Origin: Aquilaria yunnanensis
Lineage: Eukaryota > Streptophyta > Magnoliopsida > Malvales > Thymelaeaceae
Reading direction: 5' to 3'
Length of the DNA: 64,000 nt
Assembly: GCA_039654915.1 (NCBI GenBank)
Contig: CM077599.1
Coordinates: 26,039,501-26,103,500, forward strand
A program made the translations under genes and the position numbers. Under the pieces are notes generated by a model. That model did no database searches. It was given only the letters and a program-made list of their open reading frames with translations, and had not been told where the DNA came from. Shown in pieces: positions 12,046 through 23,134 of this stretch (positions within the stretch are counted from its first letter, which is position 1; each line of letters starts with the position of its first letter).

Positions 12046-12799
12046 TAAACAGAGCGATCTTTTTTTGCGATTGACCCTCATACTTTAAAACAATATCCAT
12101 ATCGGTCCTTATACCTTATTTTTGTAAGCCCAGCGGCTTCCAATTATATCAGCACATGCAGGGATATCAATTGCCAAGCCACTCACTTTCTCACAGTAAG
12201 AGGGAAACAATTTCACCCTCTTTAGATAACTCTTATACAAGGGCGTATCTATTCAGGAACGGGGGGTGGCACCCCCCCCCCTTATTTTTAGAAAATTATA
12301 TGGGATATATAGTATATGTGATATAATTGTAGGAAAATTAAAGTTAGGTGCCTATATGTAAGTTTTAAAATTAATAGAGGACTTTTATATGGTTTAACCT
12401 TTTTAAATAATTTTGATGATACGGTGCGTTTCTTTTGTTCCTCTTTTAGTTTCACAGTCAAAGACCCCAGACACCAGAGCTCCCCAGCCCCTGAATCGCA
12501 AATCTGGGTGACTGGGAGTATGCCGAGTCGGAGTCGCAGCAGTCGTCGATTATGATTTGTGAGGCAGAAGGCAACCTGCTAGCCGTCCACCCCCCCGCCG
12601 GCGCCTTCGCTCTTCGAGCCTTCGCTATTCGCTCGCTGACGGCTGATCTGATTTCCATTATTCCATTCGGAATTTTCGATTCCAGTAACACCCCCCCGCG
12701 TCTTCGAGACTTCGACTCTTCAGTTCACCATCTTCAGTCTTCGCTCTTCAGACTTCAGGCAATCAAGCCGTCTGCCGTCGCGACTCGCTTGTCATCGAC

Positions 12800-13250
12800 G
12801 TCTTCGCTGATCTGATTTTCCATTCCATTATTCCAGTAAGTGAATCTGAAGTTCTGAACTGCGAGTAGTAGTCGAGTCTCTCGACATTGTATATTTATAT
12901 TCAAATTCAAATTTAATGTATTGTAACATTATTGATTTCGTTTAATTGATTTGTTTAATTGATTTCTTGAAGAGTGAAGAGATCTATTGTTATTGCTGTT
13001 GTTGCCTGTTGGTGACTTGGTGTGGTGTTGTCGTGTTGCTGTGTTGGGTGACTTGGGTCTTAGGTTAGAGGTCCCCAAATCCAATTCAGTTTTTGCATTG
13101 CTCAACTGCTTGTCTCTAGTCTCGTAGCTATTTGGCTGATTTGATTTTCCAACTTTCCAGGTAAGTGAAGCAGCTTGTCTCTACGTTTTTATTGTTGATT
13201 ACGTTTAATTGATTTAGTTAATTGGTTTCTTGAAGAGTGAAGAGAAGACT
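12800..13250 (+). repeat. Duplicated leader segments in the hAT element
   Basis: Two stretches, about 12,810-12,990 and 13,130-13,250, share a layout: a TGATTTTCC pyrimidine segment, a splice-donor-like GTAAGTGAA, a TTTAATTGATTT stretch and then TTGAAGAGTGAAGAGA. They look like a duplicated 5' exon/donor unit of the transposase transcript. Confidence 0.6.
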
Positions 13251-13493
13251 TGATTGTTGTTGATTTTTTATTTGTTGTTGGTTTAGACTAGAGTTCGTCA
13301 GTTAGAGCTTCTAAGTAGTGAGTATATTAGTTGGTACTTGGTACGTGTTAAATTGTTCTAAGTGACTTAAAATTCTTTTTAAGAGGAAAAGTTTGGCGTT
13401 GCTTGTTGATAAAAAAATCATTCCATTTAGTTGATATTAAAAAATATTTAGTTAGCTTTGTTATCTTGATATTTTAAGTTTGCTTCCACAGCT

Positions 13494-15959
13494 ATGGGCA
13501 GCAAACAAAAAAAACTATTCCACTTATTTCATAAGAAGTCTCCACCGGAAGGTGAAAGCCAAACCCAAAGGAGTTAATGTCCACGAATGGTGGAAGAGAT
13601 TTCAGAATCTGCTAGAAACGCAGATTATCTTTAATCTCCAACTGTTGAATCTTCTCAACAAACTCCTGGAACTTCAAATTCTACAAATATTTCTATAGTG
13701 CATGATCCAGGGTTGCGCCCACCAATGTGGACATACCCGGTTAACAAAAGGGATGAGATAAGAAGGGCCTATTTAAATGCCGGCCCTTATCAAATCAAGT
13801 GTGATTATCCTCTTTCAGGGTCAAAAAATAATCAACGTAAGTTTCAGTGTTCATGGTTTTCTGAATTCCCTTGGCTTGAGTATTCTGAAACAAAAGATGC
13901 TGCATTCTGTTTTTATTGTTATTTGTTTACGGAGAAATCAAAAGCACAAAATGGTTGGGATTCTTTTACTGTGAATGGTTTTCGAAAAAGGAAAAAGATT
14001 AAAGATGGGAAGAATTGTTCATTACTTAAGCATATGGGGTTAAGCCCTTGTTCCCCACATAATAATGCCGTGAGTAATTGTGCAGCATTATTGAACCAAT
14101 CCAGTCATATTGATAAGGCAATAGAAAAACAATCAGAGAAAGAGATTGAAAATAATAGACTTCGGCTTAGAACTTCAATTGATATTGCCCGATGGTTATC
14201 TTTTCAAGGGATTACATTTAGAAGCCATGATGAGTTTATTGATTCAAGAAATCGAGGAAATTTCCTTAAGCTGCTAAAATATGTAGCATCTTATAATGAT
14301 AAAGTGGCAAGTGTTGTCTTAGAAAATGCTCCTTGCAATGCAAAATACACATTTCCTATAATACAAAAAGAAATCTTGCATGTATTTGCAAAAAAAGTAA
14401 GGAAGAAGATTCGTGAGGATATTGGTGATTCGATGTTCTGTATCATTGTGGATGAAGCAAGTGATGAAAGTAAAAAGGAACAAATGGCCTTTGTTCTTCG
14501 ATTTGTTGATATCAAAGGTTGTGTGCAGGAGCGGTTCTTTTGTATTTCACATGTGAAAGATACATCATCAGCTAGTTTATACTCTGAGATTTGTAGTATT
14601 CTTTCTGATCATGAATTAAATGTTCAAAATATTTGTGGCCAAAGGTATGATGGTGCTAGTAACATACGCGGGGAATGGAAAGGATTACAAGCATTGTTTC
14701 TCAATGATTGTCCTCAAGCATATTATGTTCATTGTTTAGCTCATTGCTTACAATTGGCATTAGTTACAGTAGCAAAAAAGGTACATGTTATACATGAGTT
14801 CTTTCAAAATTTATCTTTTATTGTCAATGCTATTACTGCCTCTTGTAAATGCCATAATGAGTTACAGGCCGCTTATGCTAATAATATTGCACACTTAATA
14901 TCTATTGATGAGCTTGAAACTGGAACTGGTGCTAACCAAATTGGTACTTTGCAAAGGCCGAGTGATACCCGTTGGAGTTCTTACTTTGCATCAGTTAGCA
15001 GTCTTCTTAATATGTTTGATGCTGCTTGTAAGGTTCTTGAAAATCTTAAGGAAGATGGTGCTAATTACAAGTCAAGAGGAAATGTTGCAATTGCTTTGAA
15101 AAGAATGCTTTCATTTGAGTTTATCTTCATTGCCCATTTGATGTATGAGATTTTCGGTATAACTGATGTTCTATGCCAAACATTACAACAAAAGGGTCAA
15201 GACATTATAAAAGTAATAGACTTGGTGAAAACTACTTCATTGTGCTTACAGGAGTTAAGGAGGGATGGATAGGATTCTTTTATTCAAAAAATCTGCTCAT
15301 TTTGTTCACTACATGATATTGATATTCCAAATATGAGTGCTCCTTATTTTGTGGGGCGTAGTAGTCGCCAACGTGATGATGTTGATGTGAAGCATTATTA
15401 TCATTTTGATGTGTTCAATGAAATTATAGATTTTCAGTTGCGCGAGATATCTTTCAGGTTCAATGAGCATCTTATAGAGCTTTTGAAGTTAAGCTTATGT
15501 TTGAATCCGAAAGATGGGTTCAAGTCATTTGATATTGATTCCATTTGCAACCTTGCCCAGAAATATTATCCCAATGATTTTTCAAGACATGAACATGATT
15601 TGATGCCGTTTCAATTATGGCATTTTTATACTGATATTAGAAGTTTATCAGATTTTGAAGGATTGTTATCAATAGCTGAGTTATGCCAAGTTTTAGCAGC
15701 TACCGGAAAGTCAAGTTATTACTTCTTGATTGATATATTGATCCATTTGTTATTGACTTTTCCTGTGTCAACTGCTACTACAGAACGTGCTTTTTCCGCT
15801 ATGAAAATTGTAAAGATCAGATTGAGAAACAAGATGGATAATGATTATCTTGCTGATAGTCTTCTTTTATATATTGAAAAAGATATTGCGGAGACTTTCA
15901 GTTTAGATTCAACACTTAATGATTTTAGAGATTTGAAGGAGCGTCGTGTTAGATTTTGA
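13494..15959 (+). pseudogene. hAT transposase (TTF zinc finger, DUF4371, hATC), broken
   Basis: One frame runs from the ATG at 13494 to the TGA at 15957 and is interrupted by only three stop codons: TAA at 13575 and 13632 near the N-terminus and TAG at 15270. The middle part (13698-15269) is a clean 524-codon run. The TTF-type zinc finger lies at about 13,740-13,960, with paired Cys near CFYCYLF. The DUF4371/RNase-H-like part follows from about 14,150 and includes the acidic segment IIVDEASDES. The C-terminal hAT dimerisation region is at about 15,740-15,900, with FPVSTATTERAFSAMK. The TAG falls where relatives usually carry tryptophan, so it is probably a TGG-to-TAG change. Few lesions mean recent inactivation, or use of a start downstream of the first two stops. 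Confidence 0.8.
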
Positions 15960-16144
15960 GTTGTAAACTCTTGAATTGAACTTAATTATTGTAGACTTTT
16001 AAATTTCATGAGTTTATATGTATTACTATTTGATGTTTTCTGTTGTTAATTGTGAATTTATACATTTTAACAAGTTATTCATATATTCACTCTCATCCCC
16101 CGCCCCTTACCTTATAATCCTGGCTCCGCCCCTGACAAGGTGTA

Positions 16145-16475
16145 GTATTATGGCTTGCCGAAAGATTCTTGAAAGAGGGTTAAGGTGGCGTATCAAGGAT
16201 GGGTGTTTGGTGAGGGTGTGGAAGGACGGCTAGGTTCTAGGGAACAAAGGTTTCAAGCTGACTAATCCTCTGTGTCCTCTCTTAGGAAACAAAGGTTTGT
16301 GACTTGGTGGTTCTAGGCATTCAAGTTAAATGAGGTGAAGCTTTACTGGCCTAGGTTTTTTGAACCTGGTGATGTTGAGCAAATTTAAGATTCCTGTTTG
16401 ATTGAAAATTATGTGGCACTTTATACCTGACAGGGATTATTCAGTGAAAAGTGGCTACTTGGTGACATTTGTAAT
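16145..16475 (+). pseudogene. LINE fragment (zf-RVT region)
   Basis: In one plus-strand frame the translation gives KILERGLRWRIKDGCLVRVW, the motif that opens the zf-RVT region of plant L1-type LINE reverse transcriptases. With frame changes it ends at DYSVKSGY. Stops and shifts are frequent. It begins right at the edge of the hAT element. A second piece of the same kind of element is at 18,575. Confidence 0.6.
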
Positions 16476-17904
16476 GACATTTGCCTAAAATTTAGTGGGA
16501 CATGGTGGATTATGAAGGGTGATTTGGTCAATTTCATTAGGGATATTTTAGTAATTTATCATGAAACCTTGTTCTTATTTCATTTAATGCACGTGATAAA
16601 AACAATAATCCAATGTATCACGAAAGCATCTAAACCTGCCTTTGTTAGTGAGATAAAATGGGAATTGTCATTTTGCCCTCAAAAAGTGGTACATGTGTAG
16701 AACCATAAAAACTTGGACCTTAAGTGCACTTTTACCCTAAATTGAGGACCAAATGTGTATAAGGGTGTTTCTGTATGTCCCACAGGTTATAGTTATGACA
16801 ATGTTGACTAGGTGATATTTAGAAGACTCATGTAATGCTTTGACACATAAGTATCAGATGTGCCTTAATAAACACCATAAGCAAAAGCTTCTAGAATAAA
16901 GTCTCATAGGCTCAAGCTCGCCTCCTTCCTAGGTACCAAAGGTATCGTTATAATGGAAGGTACATAGATTGGGCAATTGGACTGTATCTTTTGTACATTG
17001 ACATGTGCTATATTTTAGAACTTGTAATTACCTTTAGTAATATATGGATAATTTGAAATTAAAGAAAATACTTACTTTTACTTGAGTTCATATGTCTTGT
17101 ACATATTGAATAGTTGTTTGTATGTGTATATGAGTTAAAGGTAAGGTTTTGGTAAAGGCTTTCTAAATGGTTTTAAAAGACAACTACCACCTTTATATTG
17201 TTTTGAAATTAAGGACAAAGCCTAAAGCCATAGTTAGGCTTTATAATGACTACTTGTTTCATTAAGAAATGGTTTAATGAGTCTGCTAGCAACTATAATG
17301 GTAAAGTGCAAGTCAAAATGAGCTGAGCGCTTAATGAAACGATACAAGTCATAAGATCCTAGGAACTTACTCCTACACTGAGGTAAGGTATGCCCTTATG
17401 GGATACGGAACCTTACACCATTGAAGCTAAAAAAGTAGGAGCAATGGTTTAATATGTTTAGCAAAATATGGAAGTTGATTTTAGTGAAGGCAAGTGCTTA
17501 GTAAAGTTAAGGTGTTTTCATGGGGTTGTGTGCTTGGATTTGTACCTATAATAGACAACATATTGTTATAGAACATGTTTGTTGCATTGAGCTGCCCACT
17601 TTGCAACTCTTCACTAGAATTAGCTATCCATCTAGTGTGTGTTTGAGGTGTAGAACACTCTAAGACTAAGCCTATGTGACCGAAATGGATGGTGATACTC
17701 CTTTCTTGTGGATGAATCAGTTGCAAGATTTGCACCATGAACTATAATAGAACATTCTTTTTGTGGCTATATAGGCCCTATGGAACTATGAAAATAATAC
17801 GATGGTATATCAAGGGAGCAAAAGCTCTATGAAGTTCATTGCTTAGGGTGTAAGGTATAGATAAATGAGCTATTGTCTCTGAAAGGCTTTCCGTTTTTAG
17901 CCAA
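16476..17904. other. No recognised feature
   Basis: AT-rich sequence without a supported coding region, transposon terminus or RNA gene. It separates two LINE pieces of the same orientation, so part of it may be later insertions into an old LINE. Confidence 0.4.
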
Positions 17905-17912
17905 CTTGGTTC

Positions 17913-18529
17913 TAGAGGTGATCACTTTGTGGTTAAAACCAAAAATATTGAAAAGCCAAAATAGTTAAGTTCAGCTAATTCACTTTTTCAGTTCAATTTT
18001 AGGTGAAAACGAGTAGAAGGAATATCAGTTTCGCTTCGTTTTCAATTAGGAATGTCAATTATTTTAGTCATTGGAAAAAAATTGAATTGTTTTCATGTCA
18101 TATTTTTTGTTTTAGTAGATAAGTTGATAGATTTAAAAGGAGTAAGGATTGAAAAGTGAAAAGAAGCATAATAGAAGGTTTTAGTGGTGCTTGGTGACTT
18201 TGAATAGGCTGCAATCTAACACAGGAAGAAGAACAATTTCAGAACTCAATTTTGGCTAAAAGCAAAACCTAGACTTAGTCCTCTATTTCTCATTAAATGG
18301 TTAACAAATGTACCAATATTCTTAGTTTTACATTTTAGTCACTAGATTGGATTTTAAAAGTAGTATTTTAATTATCTAGGTGTGAAATCGAACCAAACCA
18401 ATTGATTTTGGGTTTGGTTTTACTTCAATTCCATCTTTCAATTCGGTTTGTTATAATCGAAAACCCAAAAATGAAGTAACCAAAAATTTTGATTCTTTTT
18501 TAACCAAATTAACCAAATGATTACCCCTA
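17913..18529. mobile_element. Short non-autonomous hAT-like element (copy A)
   Basis: The left end is TAGAGGTGATCACTTTG and the right end in reverse complement is TAGGGGTAATCATTTGG. The flanks CTTGGTTC (17905-17912) and CTTAGTTT (18530-18537) agree at six of eight positions, with two transitions, fitting an aged 8-bp target duplication. There is no coding capacity. The interior is homologous in inverted orientation to 62,340-63,200. Confidence 0.6.
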
Positions 18530-18574
18530 CTTAGTTTGCTATAAGCAATGGTCATCTTGCCTAGCATGGGGTTG

Positions 18575-18935
18575 GCATAAAATGAACACTAATGCATCCG
18601 TAGGAACTAATGGGAGCATTGGCCTGGGAGTGGTGATTCAAGACCTAAAAGGGTTGAGTGGTAGCAGAACTAGCAATCCATAAGCAAAGACCGAGATCGG
18701 CCGCTATTCGTTCAGAGTCGAAGGTCATTGTACAAGAGATTAGAGTAGGTTTGTCAAAGTTGGAGGCGTGGCAACTCATGCACCGGTTTATAGATGCAAA
18801 CCAAGTGGCTCATGAGCCAGGTGGAAGGCCTGCTTAAGGCTTCTTGGCTCTGTTAAATCTCTTGTCCTTCGAGAAAATTATTTTGTTTCTTCTTGATTAT
18901 TAACGAAAGCATCTTTTCTTAAAGAAAAAAATATT
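18575..18935 (+). pseudogene. LINE RNase H remnant with A-rich tail
   Basis: The translation KMNTNASVGTNGSIGLGVVI matches the start of the RNase H (RVT_3) domain at the 3' end of plant L1-type elements. With frame shifts it continues through an ANQVAHEPGG-like segment. It ends in a short A-rich tail at about 18,921-18,930. It lies next to the hAT-like insertion and on the same strand as the fragment at 16,145. Confidence 0.55.
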
Positions 18936-19943
18936 ACTCTTTCCCCTTAATGTTAGTTCAAGTGTTTAACAGCAATATGCCCTCACTTACTTCGGTTAAC
19001 AGAGTTACCCATCTCCCCGACTTAAGTCTTGGTTCAAGGCTCTTCGCACTTCCATAAGAAGAATCAAGGCCAGCTTGTTTTGAATTTATTTTTAATGTAA
19101 TATTGTGTATTATTTTTCTATAATTGACTATTTACCCAAATTGTCAATTTATTGAAATATTACATTTTGATAAATTTAAAAAAAATTACAATAATTTTTG
19201 TAAAAAATTATTTTTGACTAATTTTTATTTTTTTAAGGTTAGTGAGTTAAAAATTTATAAAGATACTAATTTTGTTTACAAAATATCTTAAATTTACTTT
19301 TTAGACTTATTGAAATGTAAGATGGTAATTTAAAACAAATGATTACTTTATATAAAAATAATACACGATAGTAGGGGCATGAGAGATTTAGCTGGAAAAA
19401 AAGCAGTTGATAGTAGTTTTAAAATTATTAATTTAGTGTATATGATAATTATATTTTAGTAAATTAAAATTTTCAATGGTTTAGTTATTGAATAATTTAA
19501 TAAATCATTATTTTTTCACCATTTTAAATGTAAACAATCTTCTTCAATTTTAATCTCTAGTGATTTAGAGAGAAATGCCAAAAGAGTAGATCATCAAACT
19601 TGAGTGGTAACGCTCTAAACGGTTCCAAATCTCGGGGTAGATAATCAAATTTGCATTCAGCCAAAAAATTAATAATAAAAAAAAAACAATAAAATATTTG
19701 CAGAATGTACCTATCCAAAGCACCCTTAAACTTCCGGCAATTTTGCGATTGACAACCTTTTTGCTTGAGCGTTTTGTCTCCGAAAATTAGACGGCCCAGC
19801 TCCTCTCGACGTCGGTGGGAATTGTTTCACGATTTCAAATCCCTCAAATTCTTGTGTTTCCCTGGTCCATCTTTGAAAACCTGAAATTATCCCTAACGTT
19901 TTGCAGTTCAGCGACTGATTTCTTCCAACGACAAGAGAAAAAC
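18936..19943. other. AT-rich region and NSRP1 promoter/5' UTR
   Basis: Most of this is AT-rich with no gene. The last 150 bases are more balanced and hold ACGGCCCAG near 19,791, a site-II-like GGCCCA motif common in promoters of plant housekeeping genes. The 5' UTR of the NSRP1-like gene probably starts in this area. Confidence 0.4.
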
Positions 19944-22139
19944 ATGAAGAAATACGGGTTACAGCTTAGGGTTCCACCGTCGCAGCAGAAGAAGCCGCCG
20001 ACCAGGCCACCGTTACCGCGCCCTCTCGGATTCCGCGACGAGGATAATGATGACGACGTCGAGAATGAAATCGCTCGTCAAGCATCCAAAAACAAAGCTC
20101 TCAAAGACGTATGGTTCCTACCAAATATCACGTTTAGTTTTTGCTTGATCAGTTTTCCCCCCCAATCAGGAACCTGAATAGCCGATCTCTTATCTGCAGA
20201 TTGAGGAGCAGCACAAGAAGGCATTGGAGGAGGACCCTTCGGTCTTCGATTACGATGGAGTCTACGACGAGATGAAAGAGAAAGTTGTTCGCCCGCGGAT
20301 GCAAGATAAAGAAGAACGGAAGGTAAATTTTTTGGGAATTTGTCCTAATTTTTTCCCTGCAAAGTGTCAGCAGGGGCCTTGTTTCATTTGCTGGTAGGTG
20401 CTGCATCATGATTTGCGTTTATATTTGTTCACAGAAACGCTTGTACATTTGAGCTCTTGGGATTGGTATGGGACAAGAAAAGGCTGTATCAAGCCAATTC
20501 TGGATAGCTAGTTTTACAAATTTTACTCAGTTGTGAATATTTTGTACTTAACTCTGCCTTCTGGATACTCCAAAAATCATGAAAGATGTCAAAAGAGGAG
20601 ATGGCTGTGGTATATCGGTGCTACCCTTATTGCCCTGATCCTACAATGGTAGTACAATTAGCTGTACTTTTGGCATGGACAGTTTGTTATGAGCTAAGCC
20701 CTCCACTTAAAAAATGGCATTTGCTCAATTCTTATAGAGATTAAGGTTGTTGGATCCTATAGTCATATCTAGTGTTCAAGTCACTTTCACTCTTTCCTTG
20801 TTGCATTTATACTCTTATAGATGATAAACATGTTGTTTCTTCGGTGCCACTGTCATTTATTTCTGGACATAAGAGATTTCAAATAAACGTCTTATTCTTT
20901 TGGATGGAGAGAGTAGAATTAGCTCTTACATTTGGATGCTATTGTCACTGCTGATGTTTAATGGGTGTGAAGGTTGTCTAAGATTAAGATCAAGTAAGGA
21001 GAGTTCAATTTATTTGTTGATGATGTGGCTTCTTCTGTGGTATCGCGACATGTATGGTTTGACATAAATGCTTATAAAAGACTGTTTGAAACCTCTGTAG
21101 TGACATATTGCCTCCTTAGGTCTTCAGTTGCTCTTTTTGGTCTTAATTGTATTAGAAGGAAAAAGAATTAGAAGTTTGATATGACATGGATGGGGATCTT
21201 ACTCATTGCCATTGATTGGAAGCTGGCTTTCTTTTGCAGCCAAAATACATTCATAATTTAATTAAGAGAGCAGAGCAAAGAAAATGGGAGCAGGAGATAG
21301 TGTACGAGAGGACACTTTCCAAAGAAAGAAGCAAAGAGGACCACCTTTATGCAGACAAAGACAGATTTGTTACCAGTGCTTATAAAAAGAAACTTGCTGA
21401 TCAAGCAAAATGGATGGAGGAAGAGCGGCTGCGTGAACTTCGAGAAGCAAAAGATGATGTGAGTCCTGTTTCATGTTAAAGTCTCTAATGCACTTCCAGT
21501 GCAGCAATATTGTAGCACTTGGAAATCTTTGCTTGATATGGATTATCTTCTTGAGTTGTTTATTCAGCATGGTGGCCCCTTTTCCTACTTTCACTTTTGC
21601 ACTCACGATTTCATCATATTATGTTTCCTGGAATTGAACGTATTATCTTACTTGTTTTACACTTTTATTAACATCATCTGCGCCCTTTCTCTTTAACCTT
21701 GATATAGGTTACCAAGAAAAAAGACTTGAGTGACTTCTACTTCAACTTGGACAAGAATATTGCATTTGGCGCAAAAGAAGGTGGATTGATCAAGCGAGAA
21801 AAGCCCACGGAGTTAAGGAAAGCAGAGCACAATGATGGGAAGGAAAGTGAAAAATCAGATAGAGTTCAATCATTTCCTGATGCAATTCAACATTCAGAGT
21901 CTTCCAGTGCTGGCAGCATAAGTGACACTGAAGGGCCTCAAGGCGAGACCTCCGAGCCTTCTACTTCAAAACCCGCCACAGAAGAAGTAGCTGCAGATGT
22001 TCCTGTTCAGGAAAGTTCTGCTGCTACGCAACCAAGTGGAGATGAAGCAAAGCGTGATCACCACAAAAGAGGTGAAGATGCAGTTGCTGCTGCTAGAGAA
22101 CGTTTTCTAGCTCGTAAGAAGGCAAAACAGCAAGAATAA
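19944..22139 (+). CDS. NSRP1-like nuclear speckle splicing regulator (DUF2040)
   Basis: Four exons, 19944-20108, 20200-20322, 21240-21458 and 21708-22139, all join in phase 0 and give 312 residues. The N-terminus (MKKYGLQLR followed by a Pro-rich stretch) is typical of the CCDC55/NSRP1 family. The DUF2040 coiled-coil core spans about residues 68-190, from the VFDYDGVYDEMKEK start through a long Lys/Glu/Arg helix to the conserved DLSDFYFNLDKNIAFG. The rest is an acidic Ser/Thr-rich disordered tail, ending in a basic AARERFLARKKAKQQE helix. In animals the family localises to nuclear speckles and influences splice-site choice, and a similar role in plants is inferred. The basic C-terminal helix could act as a nuclear signal. 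Confidence 0.88.
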
Positions 22140-23134
22140 CCTATGTGTTGTCAGTTCTTGTCATATTCTAGCAAATTATTGATATCAAAATTACCAGACA
22201 TTCCGTCTTTTGAGTGGGTCTAGTTCTATTGAGTTCTAGTTATAGATCCCTTTAAAATAGTACTATGATAAGGACCCTCGTTGCAGGAGTGAAGGATTGA
22301 AGCTTCCCACTGGCTCTGAAATTTTAGAAAAAAAAACATCATTGAGATTCTGTTTTCTTTAAATCTGGTTTGTTTAGCATTATGATATTAAACCCATAAT
22401 TACTCTTAATTGGAGCCGTTAAACCCAAAATTACCTTTAGATTCCTTTGAATCAGTCTTAACTAATTTCCTATTTTAGGGTTTGGTTAGCATTATTTCCT
22501 TTCATCTTTTATGATTTTTTTGAATGAGTGCCTTCAATACAAGAAGTAAAATTATTTTAATCGTTGAAATCTCCCAAAATTTTAATTCAATTTATTTTCA
22601 ATAATTGACTTAGAATTTATTATTTTGAACATTTTAATATATAAATGAAAAATATTTACATGTAGTTTCTAAATATATATTTTTTTAATTTTTTTCTAAC
22701 AAATAATGATATGAATAAATTCAAATGAAAATAAAAAAAAAAATTAAATTGAGCAAAAAATTTTGGGATGGAGTGAGTATAAACTAAAATCCCTATTTTA
22801 GGGTGGTTCCCTTAATAGCATTCACGAAACAAATGAGTTTAAACCGAAACACAAATTTTCTAGTGATTTTTTTTTCTCCTCTGCTGATGCACTTCTCAAA
22901 CTGTGATGTTTTGATCACGCAAAACATTCACATATTTCCTGTCAAGCAAACATTACATCTGTCTGTTTTTGGAGAATTCAAGCTTCGGTATTCGAATACA
23001 TACATATAACAGCAACAAAAGTGGCAAAAACTAGGAAGTAGGCAAGCAGAAGTCCTACCTACGAGTGGTTGCCTGAAACTAGCCTTGAAACAATTTAGTT
23101 GAACAAAATGCTTGAAGAGGACACTACAGCATCA
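22140..23134. other. Space between convergent NSRP1-like and XRN genes
   Basis: This contains the two 3' UTRs and AT-rich spacer. No gene or transposon terminus was recognised. Confidence 0.5.

Larger units (their letters stand above)
12238..16134 (+). mobile_element. hAT element with TTF-type zinc-finger transposase
   Basis: The ends are imperfect inverted repeats: the left starts CAAGGGCGTATCTATTCAGG and the right in reverse complement starts CAGGGGCGGAGCCAGGATTA. A clear 8-bp target duplication is not seen. The left neighbour is CTCTTATA and the right one is ACAAGGTG. The 3.9-kb element has a 1.25-kb leader with duplicated segments and one transposase reading frame in its right half. The right end directly abuts a LINE fragment that has no partner on the left, which suggests a rearranged boundary. 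Confidence 0.8.
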
